The notes under the pieces: model-generated | The model's database searches: none | What the model was told of the DNA's origin: nothing | Seen by the model: only the letters and a program-made list of their open reading frames with translations | Assembly: GCF_013030985.1 (NCBI RefSeq) | Contig: NZ_WPYP01000009.1 | Location: forward strand, 171,308 to 235,307 | Direction: 5' to 3' | Length of the DNA stretch: 64,000 nucleotides | DNA from: Ruegeria arenilitoris | GTDB taxonomy: Bacteria > Pseudomonadota > Alphaproteobacteria > Rhodobacterales > Rhodobacteraceae | Made by a program: the position numbers and the translations under genes | Shown here: positions 38,139-46,053 of the stretch, piece by piece | Position numbering within the stretch: the first letter of the stretch is position 1 | How the letters are laid out: each line of letters starts with the position of its first letter

Positions 38139-39395
38139 TCAGACAGTCAGTTGTGTGTTTGAGCGACCGAAAATTTTGGACGTCACGATCTGCCCTTCGG
38201 TTTGAGGTGCTCCGAACGTGACCTCAGTGAATTGCTCGGTGCGGCCCATATGCGGATTTTCCATCAGGATGTGATGGGTCTTGCCGATCTGGGCGGTCAG
38301 GTGTTTGGCGACCTGAGCCTCACCTGCGGCGCGCAGCCGGGCGGCACGGTCCTTGATGATGTTCCCATTGATCTGCTGCGGTATGCGGGCTGCAGGGGTG
38401 CCTTCGCGTTTGGAATAAGGGAAGACGTGCAGCCAGGTCAGGTCGCAGTCGGTGACCAGCTTCAGTGAGTTTTCGAAATGCGCGTCCGTCTCGGTCGGAA
38501 AGCCGGCGATGATGTCGGCGCCAAAGGTCATTTCGGGGCGCAGTTTGCGGGCCTCCTCTGTGAAGCGGATGGCATCGTCACGCAGGTGGCGGCGTTTCAT
38601 CCGTTTCAGGATCAGGTCATCCCCGTGTTGCAGCGACAGGTGCAGATGCGGCATCAGGCGCGGCTCGGTTGCGATGGCGTGCAACAGGTTCTCGTCCACC
38701 TCGATCGAGTCGATCGAACTGATCCGCAGGCGCGGCAGGTCGGGAACCAATTTGAGAATCCGCATGACCAGATCGCCCAGCTTCGGCTGTGCCGGCAGGT
38801 CGGCGCCCCATGAGGTCAGGTCAACGCCGGTCAGAACCACTTCGTTGTAGCCCCGGTCCACCAGCCGCTTGATCTGGTCCACCACAACGCCCGCAGGGAC
38901 GCTGCGAGAATTGCCGCGGCCATAGGGGATGATGCAGAAGGTGCAGCGATGGTCACAGCCATTCTGGACCTGCACATAGGCGCGTGAACGAGTGCCAAAC
39001 CCGTCGATCAGGTGGCCTGCGGTCTCAGAGACCGACATGATGTCATCGACCTGCACCGCCTCGGTCTGGCCGATGAAATCCGCTGCCATGCCGTTCCAGG
39101 TGTCGGGCTGCATCTTTTCGGTATTGCCGATGACCGCATCAACCTCTTCCATCCGCGAAAACGTCTCGGGTTCGGTCTGAGCGGCACAGCCGGTTACGAT
39201 CAGCCGAGCATTGGGATTTTCGCGCCGCAGCTTGCGAATCTCCTGCCGTGCCTTGCGCACTGCCTCGGCTGTTACCGCGCAGGTGTTCACCACGACCGCG
39301 TCGGTCAGGCCTGCCTGTTGCGACAGCTCCTTCATCGCCTCGGTCTCATAGGCGTTCAGGCGGCAGCCCAGAGTGGTGAACTTGGGGGGATTCAT
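38139..39395 (-). CDS. mtaB: tRNA t6A37 methylthiotransferase MtaB
   Basis: The 418-residue radical SAM enzyme adds a methylthio group to t6A37 of tRNA. The N-terminal domain has cysteines in TLGCRLNAYE, VNTCAVT and VTGCAAQ; the radical SAM cluster is CDHRCTFC, after YVQVQNG. The end is a TRAM-like region. Its ATG overlaps the dapF stop by 4 bases. Confidence 0.95.
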   Translation of the reverse strand: MNPPKFTTLGCRLNAYETEAMKELSQQAGLTDAVVVNTCAVTAEAVRKARQEIRKLRRENPNARLIVTGCAAQTEPETFSRMEEVDAVIGNTEKMQPDTWNGMAADFIGQTEAVQVDDIMSVSETAGHLIDGFGTRSRAYVQVQNGCDHRCTFCIIPYGRGNSRSVPAGVVVDQIKRLVDRGYNEVVLTGVDLTSWGADLPAQPKLGDLVMRILKLVPDLPRLRISSIDSIEVDENLLHAIATEPRLMPHLHLSLQHGDDLILKRMKRRHLRDDAIRFTEEARKLRPEMTFGADIIAGFPTETDAHFENSLKLVTDCDLTWLHVFPYSKREGTPAARIPQQINGNIIKDRAARLRAAGEAQVAKHLTAQIGKTHHILMENPHMGRTEQFTEVTFGAPQTEGQIVTSKIFGRSNTQLTV

Positions 39396-40234
39396 CCCAA
39401 TGACCTCAGGAATTCAGGTGTCAGAGTGCCCGAGAAAACATGGCAAGTCGGCCCTGTCATCCAGACGCCATCCTCGCGCCAGTCGATCCAGATGGTGCCG
39501 CCATCCAGATCGATCTGCACTTTGCGTCCCGTCAGGCCGCGCCGTGCGGCGGCAACGGCGGTTGCACAGGACGAAGATCCCGAGGCCAACGTGATGCCCA
39601 CGCCCCTCTCCCACACACGCATCCGGATGTGGTCTGGGCCGATGACCTGTGCCACCTGCACATTGGTACGTTCGGGATACAGCGGGTGGTATTCGTAGCG
39701 CGCGCCGAATTCCGTCAGAGGGATGGCTTCGGCGTCCTCGACAAAGAAGGTGCAGTGCGGGTTGCCCATCCCGGTGGCGGTTGGCCCACCCTCGATCGGC
39801 AGCTCCAAGGTGTCCACCTCTTCGGCCAGCGGAATCTCGTGCCAGTCCAGCTGCGGCGGCCCCATGTTGACCGAGGTCAGCCCTTTACCCGCATCGCGTG
39901 CGTACAAGGTGCCGCGTTCTGTGGTCAGCGTCAGTTCGGATTTGCCAGTTTCTTCCATCAGGAAACGCGCAATACAGCGCGTGGCATTCCCGCAAGCGGC
40001 CGAGGTCGATCCGTCGGCGTTGTAGAACACCAGATGCGCATCCGATTCGCCGTTTTCGATCACCGCCAGCTGGTCGAACCCGACACCGAACTGCCGGTGC
40101 CCGATTCCTTTTGCCAGGTCGGGCGTAATCTCAACGCTTTGCGCGCGCGCATCAACAATGACAAAGTCATTGCCCAGCCCGTGCATCTTCATGAAGGGCA
40201 AACCGGAGGTCAGTATTCGTTGCATGGCGCGCAT
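39392..40234 (-). CDS. dapF: diaminopimelate epimerase
   Basis: The enzyme interconverts LL- and meso-diaminopimelate for lysine and peptidoglycan. The two catalytic cysteines are in ACGNATRC and GSSSCATA; MKMHGLGNDFVIVDAR is the family start. I place the start at ATG 40234 (280 residues), preceded by AGGG; ATG 40225 is also possible. Cotranscribed with mtaB. Confidence 0.95.
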   Translation of the reverse strand: MRAMQRILTSGLPFMKMHGLGNDFVIVDARAQSVEITPDLAKGIGHRQFGVGFDQLAVIENGESDAHLVFYNADGSTSAACGNATRCIARFLMEETGKSELTLTTERGTLYARDAGKGLTSVNMGPPQLDWHEIPLAEEVDTLELPIEGGPTATGMGNPHCTFFVEDAEAIPLTEFGARYEYHPLYPERTNVQVAQVIGPDHIRMRVWERGVGITLASGSSSCATAVAAARRGLTGRKVQIDLDGGTIWIDWREDGVWMTGPTCHVFSGTLTPEFLRSLG

Positions 40235-40382
40235 ATAACCCTGCACTGGAAAGGAATCCACCCTGCGGTGAAGATTCCTTAAAAAAGGGGTTGACCCCCC
40301 CGCGCCACCTGCCTAATTAGGCCGCCTATCGGGACGCCGGAAACAAGTTAAGTGATGGCGAAACGAGGCGCAAAATAAGGAC

Positions 40383-40411
40383 TTGCACCCGGTCGGGAAA
40401 ATGCCTTAGAG
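40383..40411 (+). promoter_or_regulatory. promoter of tRNA-Lys
   Basis: TTGCAC at 40383 and TTAGAG at 40406 with a 17-base spacer lie about 36 bases before the tRNA. A second candidate (TTGACC-17-TAATTA) is further upstream, near 40290. Confidence 0.5.
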
Positions 40412-40446
40412 AGCGCCACGGATCGACATGATCCAGACAAAAGAGT

Positions 40447-40522
40447 GGGCCGTTAGCTCAGTTGGTAGAGCAACTGACTTTTAATCAGTGGGTCGCAGGT
40501 TCGAATCCTGCACGGCTCACCA
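40447..40522 (+). tRNA. tRNA-Lys (TTT), integration target
   Basis: The cloverleaf folds fully: acceptor GGGCCGT with ACGGCTC, anticodon loop CTTTTAA giving TTT, CCA encoded. The 3' half is duplicated at 50423, marking it as the attachment site of the island that follows. Confidence 0.98.
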
Positions 40523-40533
40523 CTTTTTTCAAT
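40477..40533. repeat. attL, 57-bp direct repeat in tRNA-Lys
   Basis: This block from the anticodon arm to 11 bases past the tRNA is identical to 50423-50479. The sequences diverge immediately on both sides. The intact tRNA lies on this side. Confidence 0.93.
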
Positions 40534-40623
40534 AATAACAAAGAGATGCAGGGTGCCGGTTAGGGTTGACCCAGTACAGCAAGTCCATACTGGGTCGGGA
40601 TTTGGGCCAGTTCGAATTTTGGC

Positions 40624-41667
40624 TCAGGCCGCGTTGAGAATTTCACGCGCTTTATCAGCTGTCGGCAAATTTGCGAACTTGGCATACTTCTGTGTCTGAG
40701 TGACTGTAGCGTGTCCCAACAGATGGGATACTTCCTCAAGCCTCATACCTTTGTTCAGCATTCGGGTTGCATAGGTATCCCGGCAGGAGTGAATAGTTGC
40801 CGTTCCTTTCTCCGCCAACACACGGGCGCTGGAAGGACAGTTCTCCCTTATGACGTTCCTAAGATTCTTGACGGCTCTATCCATGGAGACGAATGGCTTT
40901 GGCTGCTCACTAAGCCTCTTCAGAACATCGTAAAGCCGGTCACTGATCGGCACAAACACAGACTTCTTGGTTTTGTGGTTAAAGTTATCGATCACCCGGT
41001 TTTCCATATCAATGTCTGCCCACTCAACCAAAATAGCTTCGTTTAGCCTAACGCCTGTATCGATGAGATAGACGAACAGATCGGCCGCCTTCTGATATGC
41101 CGCGTTCCCCTCAGATGCCTTGGCGTTGAGGCCCTGTAGGATGGCTTCTTCTTCCAAGTCAGACAGCACACGGCACTTCACAAAGCCACGTTCCAATTTG
41201 AATTCCAGATCAGGGTTCACCTTGTACCTCTTTTTGCAAAGGTTGTTCACTCGTTTGAGAAAGCGAAGTTCGCCGTTGATCGTGTTTGCTGTCATACCTT
41301 CTTCCTGACGTGCCATTCTGAGGTCATCCACGTCGTCATCGGTCAAAGAAGAAAGTGGACGGTCCGGATCAAGCGACCAGCGACCGTGGAAGGCCTTGGT
41401 CAGCCCCAGCATTTTGTTCATGTTATATTGGTAGCTTTCTTTGGTCCGACGTTGGACGCTGGCCACCGTGAGCGCACAGGCGTCTCGGAGCGTTATTTCC
41501 GGTTTCTCGCCATGCTGACGAATGTCCATGACCTTGTTGTATTCGGCCATCATGACGCGCTTAGCACCAGCTTGGTCTTTGCGCTTGGTACTGGCCTTGT
41601 ACTCCTTCCCGCTGATCATGAACTTGTAGTAGTAGTACGGGCTGCCTTTGCGTTTGAAGATATTCAT
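40624..41667 (-). CDS. tyrosine recombinase (integrase)
   Basis: The 347-residue integrase has an N-terminal DNA-binding part and a C-terminal catalytic domain with R207 (DTGVRLNEAI), H293/R296 (HSCRDTYATRML), H319 (LLGHATV) and nucleophile Y328 (TQKYAKF). It should insert and excise the element at tRNA-Lys. It is transcribed toward attL, the usual placement. Confidence 0.94.
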   Translation of the reverse strand: MNIFKRKGSPYYYYKFMISGKEYKASTKRKDQAGAKRVMMAEYNKVMDIRQHGEKPEITLRDACALTVASVQRRTKESYQYNMNKMLGLTKAFHGRWSLDPDRPLSSLTDDDVDDLRMARQEEGMTANTINGELRFLKRVNNLCKKRYKVNPDLEFKLERGFVKCRVLSDLEEEAILQGLNAKASEGNAAYQKAADLFVYLIDTGVRLNEAILVEWADIDMENRVIDNFNHKTKKSVFVPISDRLYDVLKRLSEQPKPFVSMDRAVKNLRNVIRENCPSSARVLAEKGTATIHSCRDTYATRMLNKGMRLEEVSHLLGHATVTQTQKYAKFANLPTADKAREILNAA

Positions 41668-41792
41668 GGGATTCTTTCTGAAGGCACCATGAAGACCCGG
41701 CGCATCCGAACATCGGACACGCCAAATCGCTCCGCGTTGCGTTGTGCAAAGCAGAGGTCAGGCCTTCTAGGTGTGGATTTTGGTTTGGGTTG

Positions 41793-42149
41793 TTAGTTCT
41801 GCTGTTTCAGCAGGTCATTCAGTTGCCCACTGTGCAGGGCATCCAAGAAGTTCGCTATTTCCCGGCGGCTCAGGTTGCCAAAGAGCGACCGATGCATATC
41901 GGGATGATATTCTTGGGTGCAAAGAAGCACCCAGATGTAGCGATCCATATTGAGGGTCTCGGCAAGCGGCACCCACAGGTTCGAAGGTACTGCCATATAA
42001 CCAAGTTCCATTTGGCTGATCATAGTATGGTTTTCGACACCCAATGCCTTTGCCAAAGCCTTTTGAGTGTATCCCTTCTTCAGTCGGGCATCTTTGAGAC
42101 GCGCACCTAGGTTGCTTCGGTTCCTCTCTCTGCGTTTCTCAGAGAGCAT
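41793..42149 (-). CDS. XRE family helix-turn-helix regulator
   Basis: The 118-residue protein has an N-terminal Cro/C1-type helix-turn-helix (RLKDARLKKGYTQKALAKAL, then ISQMELGYMAVPS). AAAGG precedes the ATG. It lies 125 bases upstream of the integrase and probably controls element excision or its own transcription, which is inference. Confidence 0.85.
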   Translation of the reverse strand: MLSEKRRERNRSNLGARLKDARLKKGYTQKALAKALGVENHTMISQMELGYMAVPSNLWVPLAETLNMDRYIWVLLCTQEYHPDMHRSLFGNLSRREIANFLDALHSGQLNDLLKQQN

Positions 42150-42228
42150 GGGATGGCCTTTCCGTCTGGGTATCTCGAACGCTTAGTCCCGCTGTCTCGC
42201 GGCAATGCTCCAAGGCGCGAGCGGGTTT

Positions 42229-42717
42229 TTACCGTTTCGGGGGTGCGGCATTGGGCGCTGCAGTTACGCCGGTCTGTGATTTGTCTTCGTCCGCAGATAA
42301 AGCGTTATCGTTTCTCACGCCCTTCTTAGCTTTCAAGGCTTTTCTATATTCCCTTTTGATTACCGTCGGGTGTGATGATCTGAAGTCCGCAATATCATCA
42401 ATGTCCAGAACTTCCAGAATGTCTGAACCCTCTGATCCCGGGACATAAATGGCCTCGTACAACCACTTGCAAGCGCTGCGCAGCGGAGAATCCATACTCT
42501 TTATGAGTTCGGGGAATTCGGATTTGAGGAATTCACCGTACTTTCGGGTGCTTTGGAATTGAGATGCGGTTTCGCTAAGTAGGAGGCCGATGTTTAAGTA
42601 GTCGCCCACGGATTCCTCGTTCCTCTTGCGTCTGGTTCTATTGATGTTTCTCAGGGATAGATCAGCTTTTCGTTTGCTCGGTTCTTTTATGGTGGGGTGT
42701 GTGACAAGATTTGTCAT
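42229..42717 (-). CDS. hypothetical island protein
   Basis: The 162-residue protein has a basic N-terminus, a central alpha-helical part with GDYLNIGLLLSETASQF and YGEFLKSEFPEL, somewhat like DUF3102-type phage proteins, and a charged tail. I do not recognise the family. ATG 42717 follows AAAGGAAAG; the longer TTG start at 42738 overlaps that site. Confidence 0.65.
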   Translation of the reverse strand: MTNLVTHPTIKEPSKRKADLSLRNINRTRRKRNEESVGDYLNIGLLLSETASQFQSTRKYGEFLKSEFPELIKSMDSPLRSACKWLYEAIYVPGSEGSDILEVLDIDDIADFRSSHPTVIKREYRKALKAKKGVRNDNALSADEDKSQTGVTAAPNAAPPKR

Positions 42718-42902
42718 TTGTACTTTCCTTTGGGCCAATGCCCGTTGAAATGAGCCAGCAACCTTGATCAGCGAGACAGACTTAGTGCCTTGCGTTTGAT
42801 TGATTTACTAGGCGATGGATTGCGACTTAGAGAGTGGCCTTCCCCAACGTGATGGGTTGGTCACAAGCACAGAAAATCGTCGCTTGTTTTCTGGCTATTC
42901 AG

Positions 42903-43454
42903 TTAGTGGGCGTCTTGGATGACGCGGAATACAGAACGCTCTGAGATGCCCAAACACTTGGCAGTTTCACGTTTGCTTTTGCCTTCCTGAAGCATTTGCC
43001 GAACTTCAGCCGCTTTGGCTCTAGCGGTCGGTTTCCTACCCTTATACTTGCCTTCTGCCTTCGCCTTGGCGATGCCTTCCCGTTGGCGTTCCAGCATCAT
43101 CTCCCGCTCAAACTGAGCCACGGAACCCAGAACATTCAGCATCAGTTTCCCGGTAGCATTTGACGTATCCAAGCCTAGGTTCAGCACCCGAAGGCCAATA
43201 TTCCCAGCTTCTAGGTCGTCCACAATTTCGCCGAGATGCTTCACAGACCGGGCCAGCCTGTCCAGTTTGGTCACCACCAGAACGTCTCCCTCCCGGCAGA
43301 ACTCCATAGCGGCGTTGAGGGACTCCCTGAGGGCTACAGAGCTTACCTGTTCCTCGTACACCTTCTCGCACCCTACGCCCCTCAGTGACTCCCTCTGAGC
43401 CTCTAGGGATGCTTTCTGTTCCAGTGTCGACGTACGTGCATATCCGATCATCAT
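42903..43454 (-). CDS. serine recombinase (resolvase/invertase type)
   Basis: The 183-residue protein has the resolvase start IGYARTSTLEQ with the nucleophile S9, VLVVTKLDRLARS with the catalytic arginines, the long helix region VAQFEREMMLERQREG, and a C-terminal Hin-type helix-turn-helix (SKRETAKCLGISERSVFRVI). ATG at 43454 follows AAGGAGACC. The DNA just upstream holds the first of two long direct repeats, where a resolvase res site would lie. Confidence 0.92.
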   Translation of the reverse strand: MMIGYARTSTLEQKASLEAQRESLRGVGCEKVYEEQVSSVALRESLNAAMEFCREGDVLVVTKLDRLARSVKHLGEIVDDLEAGNIGLRVLNLGLDTSNATGKLMLNVLGSVAQFEREMMLERQREGIAKAKAEGKYKGRKPTARAKAAEVRQMLQEGKSKRETAKCLGISERSVFRVIQDAH

Positions 43455-43572
43455 GTGATGGTCTCCTTGTCTGCCAATGATGTTTAGGAAGTTGCGGCAG
43501 GGTGTCTGCCAAAAGTCGAAACCGACTCCATAGACAGACATTTGCGCCACGCTCTGAGGCTGACACACGGGC

Positions 43573-43723
43573 AAGATCTATCGGCAGAGGCCGGGAAGCC
43601 TTATTGCGCTGGGCAGTTGGCCGGTGAGAGTTCATTTCAGAATGAAGAGGGGGCGGGGGTGTCTGAAAGCGACTTCAAAAAGCGGGGGTTATAAGTGTTG
43701 TTATTGTTGTTGTTTGGAAGTCG
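43573..43723. repeat. first copy of a ~150-bp imperfect direct repeat (possible res site)
   Basis: It matches 45696-45846 at roughly 85-90 percent by eye, with identical runs such as AAAGCGACTTCAAAAAGC. Both contain the palindrome TTCATTTCAGAATGAA (here 43631-43646) and a G-rich then GTT-rich stretch. Weaker similarity continues to about 43800. It is also the only content of the gap between the resolvase and DUF2971 genes. Confidence 0.85.
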
Positions 43724-43848
43724 GCCACCTCACAACACATCGGATGGAAAGCTGACGGCAATGGTCGGATGACCGCATTGAGCCCTAGTTGCCCGATGCT
43801 GAATGCAAAACCAATGTCCGTAAATGCGCCAGTCTTAGTTCTAGAGAC

Positions 43849-44505
43849 TCAAAGGTGTTTTTGAAGCTTAGCTGACTTTTGGGGAGTCATGCGAAACCCC
43901 TTAAACTCCGCTCTAGCCGTTTGAAAAGTGACCCCCTCAGACTTCAATTCTGAATAGAGTCGTTCGGAATTTGAAGCCTCATACCTAGCACCGATGACAA
44001 CCTCTTTCAGAACTGTGATTTCGTTGAAAGCAGCAAAGAACTTGCCATCTTCACTAACGCAGTTCTCTAAGGGACGAACCAACCGATACTCGTCTTCGTA
44101 CGACCACTCTTTGTGCTTTGTTCGCAGCAACTGGTGGATTAAGCCTTGCAGCGAAGACTTGGAATTATCGACATCGCTTGCAGGTTTGATCCGATCTTCG
44201 ACATAATTGATCTCGAATAGCAGTCTGTCAGGAACTTCAAAACCAAGCGCGAGGCCTTTGTGCGAGTCCGCGTAGTGTGCCCACATCAAAGGTTGATACC
44301 AATTTCTAGAAAAAGAGATGATCCCGTTTTCTTTAGAGACTAAATTCCGGAATTGTTTCGCCCAAGCGCGTACACTCTTATCTCCCAGATCAAGTGATAG
44401 ATACTCAAATGGATCATTCAATTCGTCAATCGGGGATACTTTGAGGCGACGCTTCGACAAAGCTTCGAGGCCCCATTTAGCAGGATAAAACTTGTAGACT
44501 CGCAT
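43849..44505 (-). CDS. DUF2971 family protein
   Basis: The 218-residue protein has the DUF2971 signature: YKFYPAKWGLEAL at the start, NDPFEYL, ISFSRNWYQPLMWAHYADSH, KGLALGFE and KEWSYEDEYRLVRP. The family is of unknown biochemistry and, from what I know, is often found near phage-defence genes. It is divergent from the caspase-like gene across 223 bases, and the pair lies between two direct repeats. Confidence 0.9.
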   Translation of the reverse strand: MRVYKFYPAKWGLEALSKRRLKVSPIDELNDPFEYLSLDLGDKSVRAWAKQFRNLVSKENGIISFSRNWYQPLMWAHYADSHKGLALGFEVPDRLLFEINYVEDRIKPASDVDNSKSSLQGLIHQLLRTKHKEWSYEDEYRLVRPLENCVSEDGKFFAAFNEITVLKEVVIGARYEASNSERLYSELKSEGVTFQTARAEFKGFRMTPQKSAKLQKHL

Positions 44506-44728
44506 GCTGTTTTATTAGTCTTGATCGCTCAACCGAGCAACACATAGCGCCGACAGCAGACCTTGGCAGCGCTAAAACGAACGACAGCTCCGTCCGCACA
44601 ACTGCCGTTTATCCCGTGGGACAGGTCGAAAGACAGGCAAAAATCGGCGGATGGCTGCTCTGAGCCCTTTGTGGACATTCAAATACCGATCAAAGATGAT
44701 CTGTTAACACGCAACAGGTGAGGTCGAA

Positions 44729-45589
44729 GTGTACGATAGGAGATATTCTGGAAGCCTGATTGTTGCTTGCGCCGGCCCCGAAAACCCTCCACCCGAACAG
44801 ACTGTCTATGGCGAAATGCGCTGTCGCTCCGGAGCTCAGCTGAAGTTCACGTCAGCGGACGCAAAACTAGCATTTGACAACTGGTCGATTGATGAACTGG
44901 TTCCGAAAGATGCCCACGTATTGCTATTGGACCCAACGCTCTCTGACTTCGAAGCCGCGATTGAAAATATTTCGAGAGAATTGAGCGTGTTCCCGCAAGG
45001 CGAGACCGGAATTGACCTTTACTTCGCAGGTCATGGCTTACCCAAGTCCGGAGCCTTAGTCCTGCGCGATCAGGCGCTTTCAGCCGCTGATTACGTTTCA
45101 TTGATCGAAGAAAACATGGCGTCCGATAAGGGAATCCGAGGGATCAGCATGATGCTCGACAGCTGTCACTCGGGCGCTTTTCTCTTTGAGGCAATGGTCG
45201 CTCTTCAAGGTCGTGAAGAAACCGTTCGTTTGTATGACGGTCTATGCTCCTCAATGCATGACGAAAAGTCATGGGAGTTATCATTTCTTGAGCATGGTGC
45301 GTTTACTTTCACACACTTTCATCAAGGCAATAGCTATGTGAGTCCAGCGGAATTCCAGAAGGCAATTGACGAACAAAATCATAAAGTTATTGTAAAGTGC
45401 ATTCAGGGCTTGGTCGCCTCGATGGCCGATCCGGCGACGTTCCTCACTCAAGGAAAACAACATTCGATCGATTGTGTCAAAGGCGGTGGATTGACTACCA
45501 AAACTCGTGGCTCGACAGACATAAATGAGTTGGACCAACCTTTCGATGTTGAAATGATCATTGAAGCGCTAAGGCGAAGTATCAAGTGA
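44729..45589 (+). CDS. caspase-like cysteine peptidase
   Basis: The 286-residue protein has the clan CD dyad: His102 in DLYFAGHGLPKSG and Cys146 in MMLDSCHSGAF, each after a hydrophobic strand. Start is GTG 44729 with GTGAGG before it. No signal peptide or membrane segment is seen, and no C-terminal partner domain that I recognise (residues about 190-286). Bacterial caspase-like proteases often act in phage defence or cell suicide by cleaving a partner. DUF2971 is the obvious nearby candidate; this is inference. Confidence 0.88.
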   Translation: MYDRRYSGSLIVACAGPENPPPEQTVYGEMRCRSGAQLKFTSADAKLAFDNWSIDELVPKDAHVLLLDPTLSDFEAAIENISRELSVFPQGETGIDLYFAGHGLPKSGALVLRDQALSAADYVSLIEENMASDKGIRGISMMLDSCHSGAFLFEAMVALQGREETVRLYDGLCSSMHDEKSWELSFLEHGAFTFTHFHQGNSYVSPAEFQKAIDEQNHKVIVKCIQGLVASMADPATFLTQGKQHSIDCVKGGGLTTKTRGSTDINELDQPFDVEMIIEALRRSIK

Positions 45590-46053
45590 CCGATCTGCCC
45601 GCTTTGCAGTCATTCCGATGGCCGCACGACTCAGACACGCTCAGGCAACCCGAAGTTCTCAGTGACAGCATTTCCACTGCGTATGCCATATGGGTAAGGT
45701 CTATTGGCATAGGCTAGGAAGCCTATTTGCGCTGGGCAGTTGGCCAGAGAGAATTCATTTCAGAATGAAGAGGGGGCGGGGGGTTCGGAAAGCGACTTCA
45801 AAAAGCGGGGGTTTTAAGAGTTGTTATTGTTGTTGTTTGAATATCGATCGGCTCAGAGCAAATCCGCCGGAAGGTTAGTAGAAATGGCCGGGTGACCGCT
45901 ATTAGCCCTTAACGGTTATTGCCCGAGGGATAAAATACCGTAGCAGCATTGGCCTGTTCGCGGCCCAAACCAGAAATGAGGCTTAGGGCCTTCTTTGGGA
46001 AAGGCCCATCTATCTATGACATCAACAACTAGGCTACAAAGAAGTGCTCTCGC
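45590..46053. other. 464-bp region between the caspase-like and GHKL genes
   Basis: It holds the second long direct repeat (45696-45846) and, from about 45860, a stretch similar to the tail of copy 1. No coding frame is convincing. The caspase-like and GHKL genes are convergent here. Confidence 0.6.
45696..45846. repeat. second copy of the ~150-bp imperfect direct repeat
   Basis: Same orientation as 43573-43723, 2,123 bases away, with the palindrome at 45754-45769. Together the copies delimit a unit holding only the DUF2971 and caspase-like genes. Confidence 0.85.
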
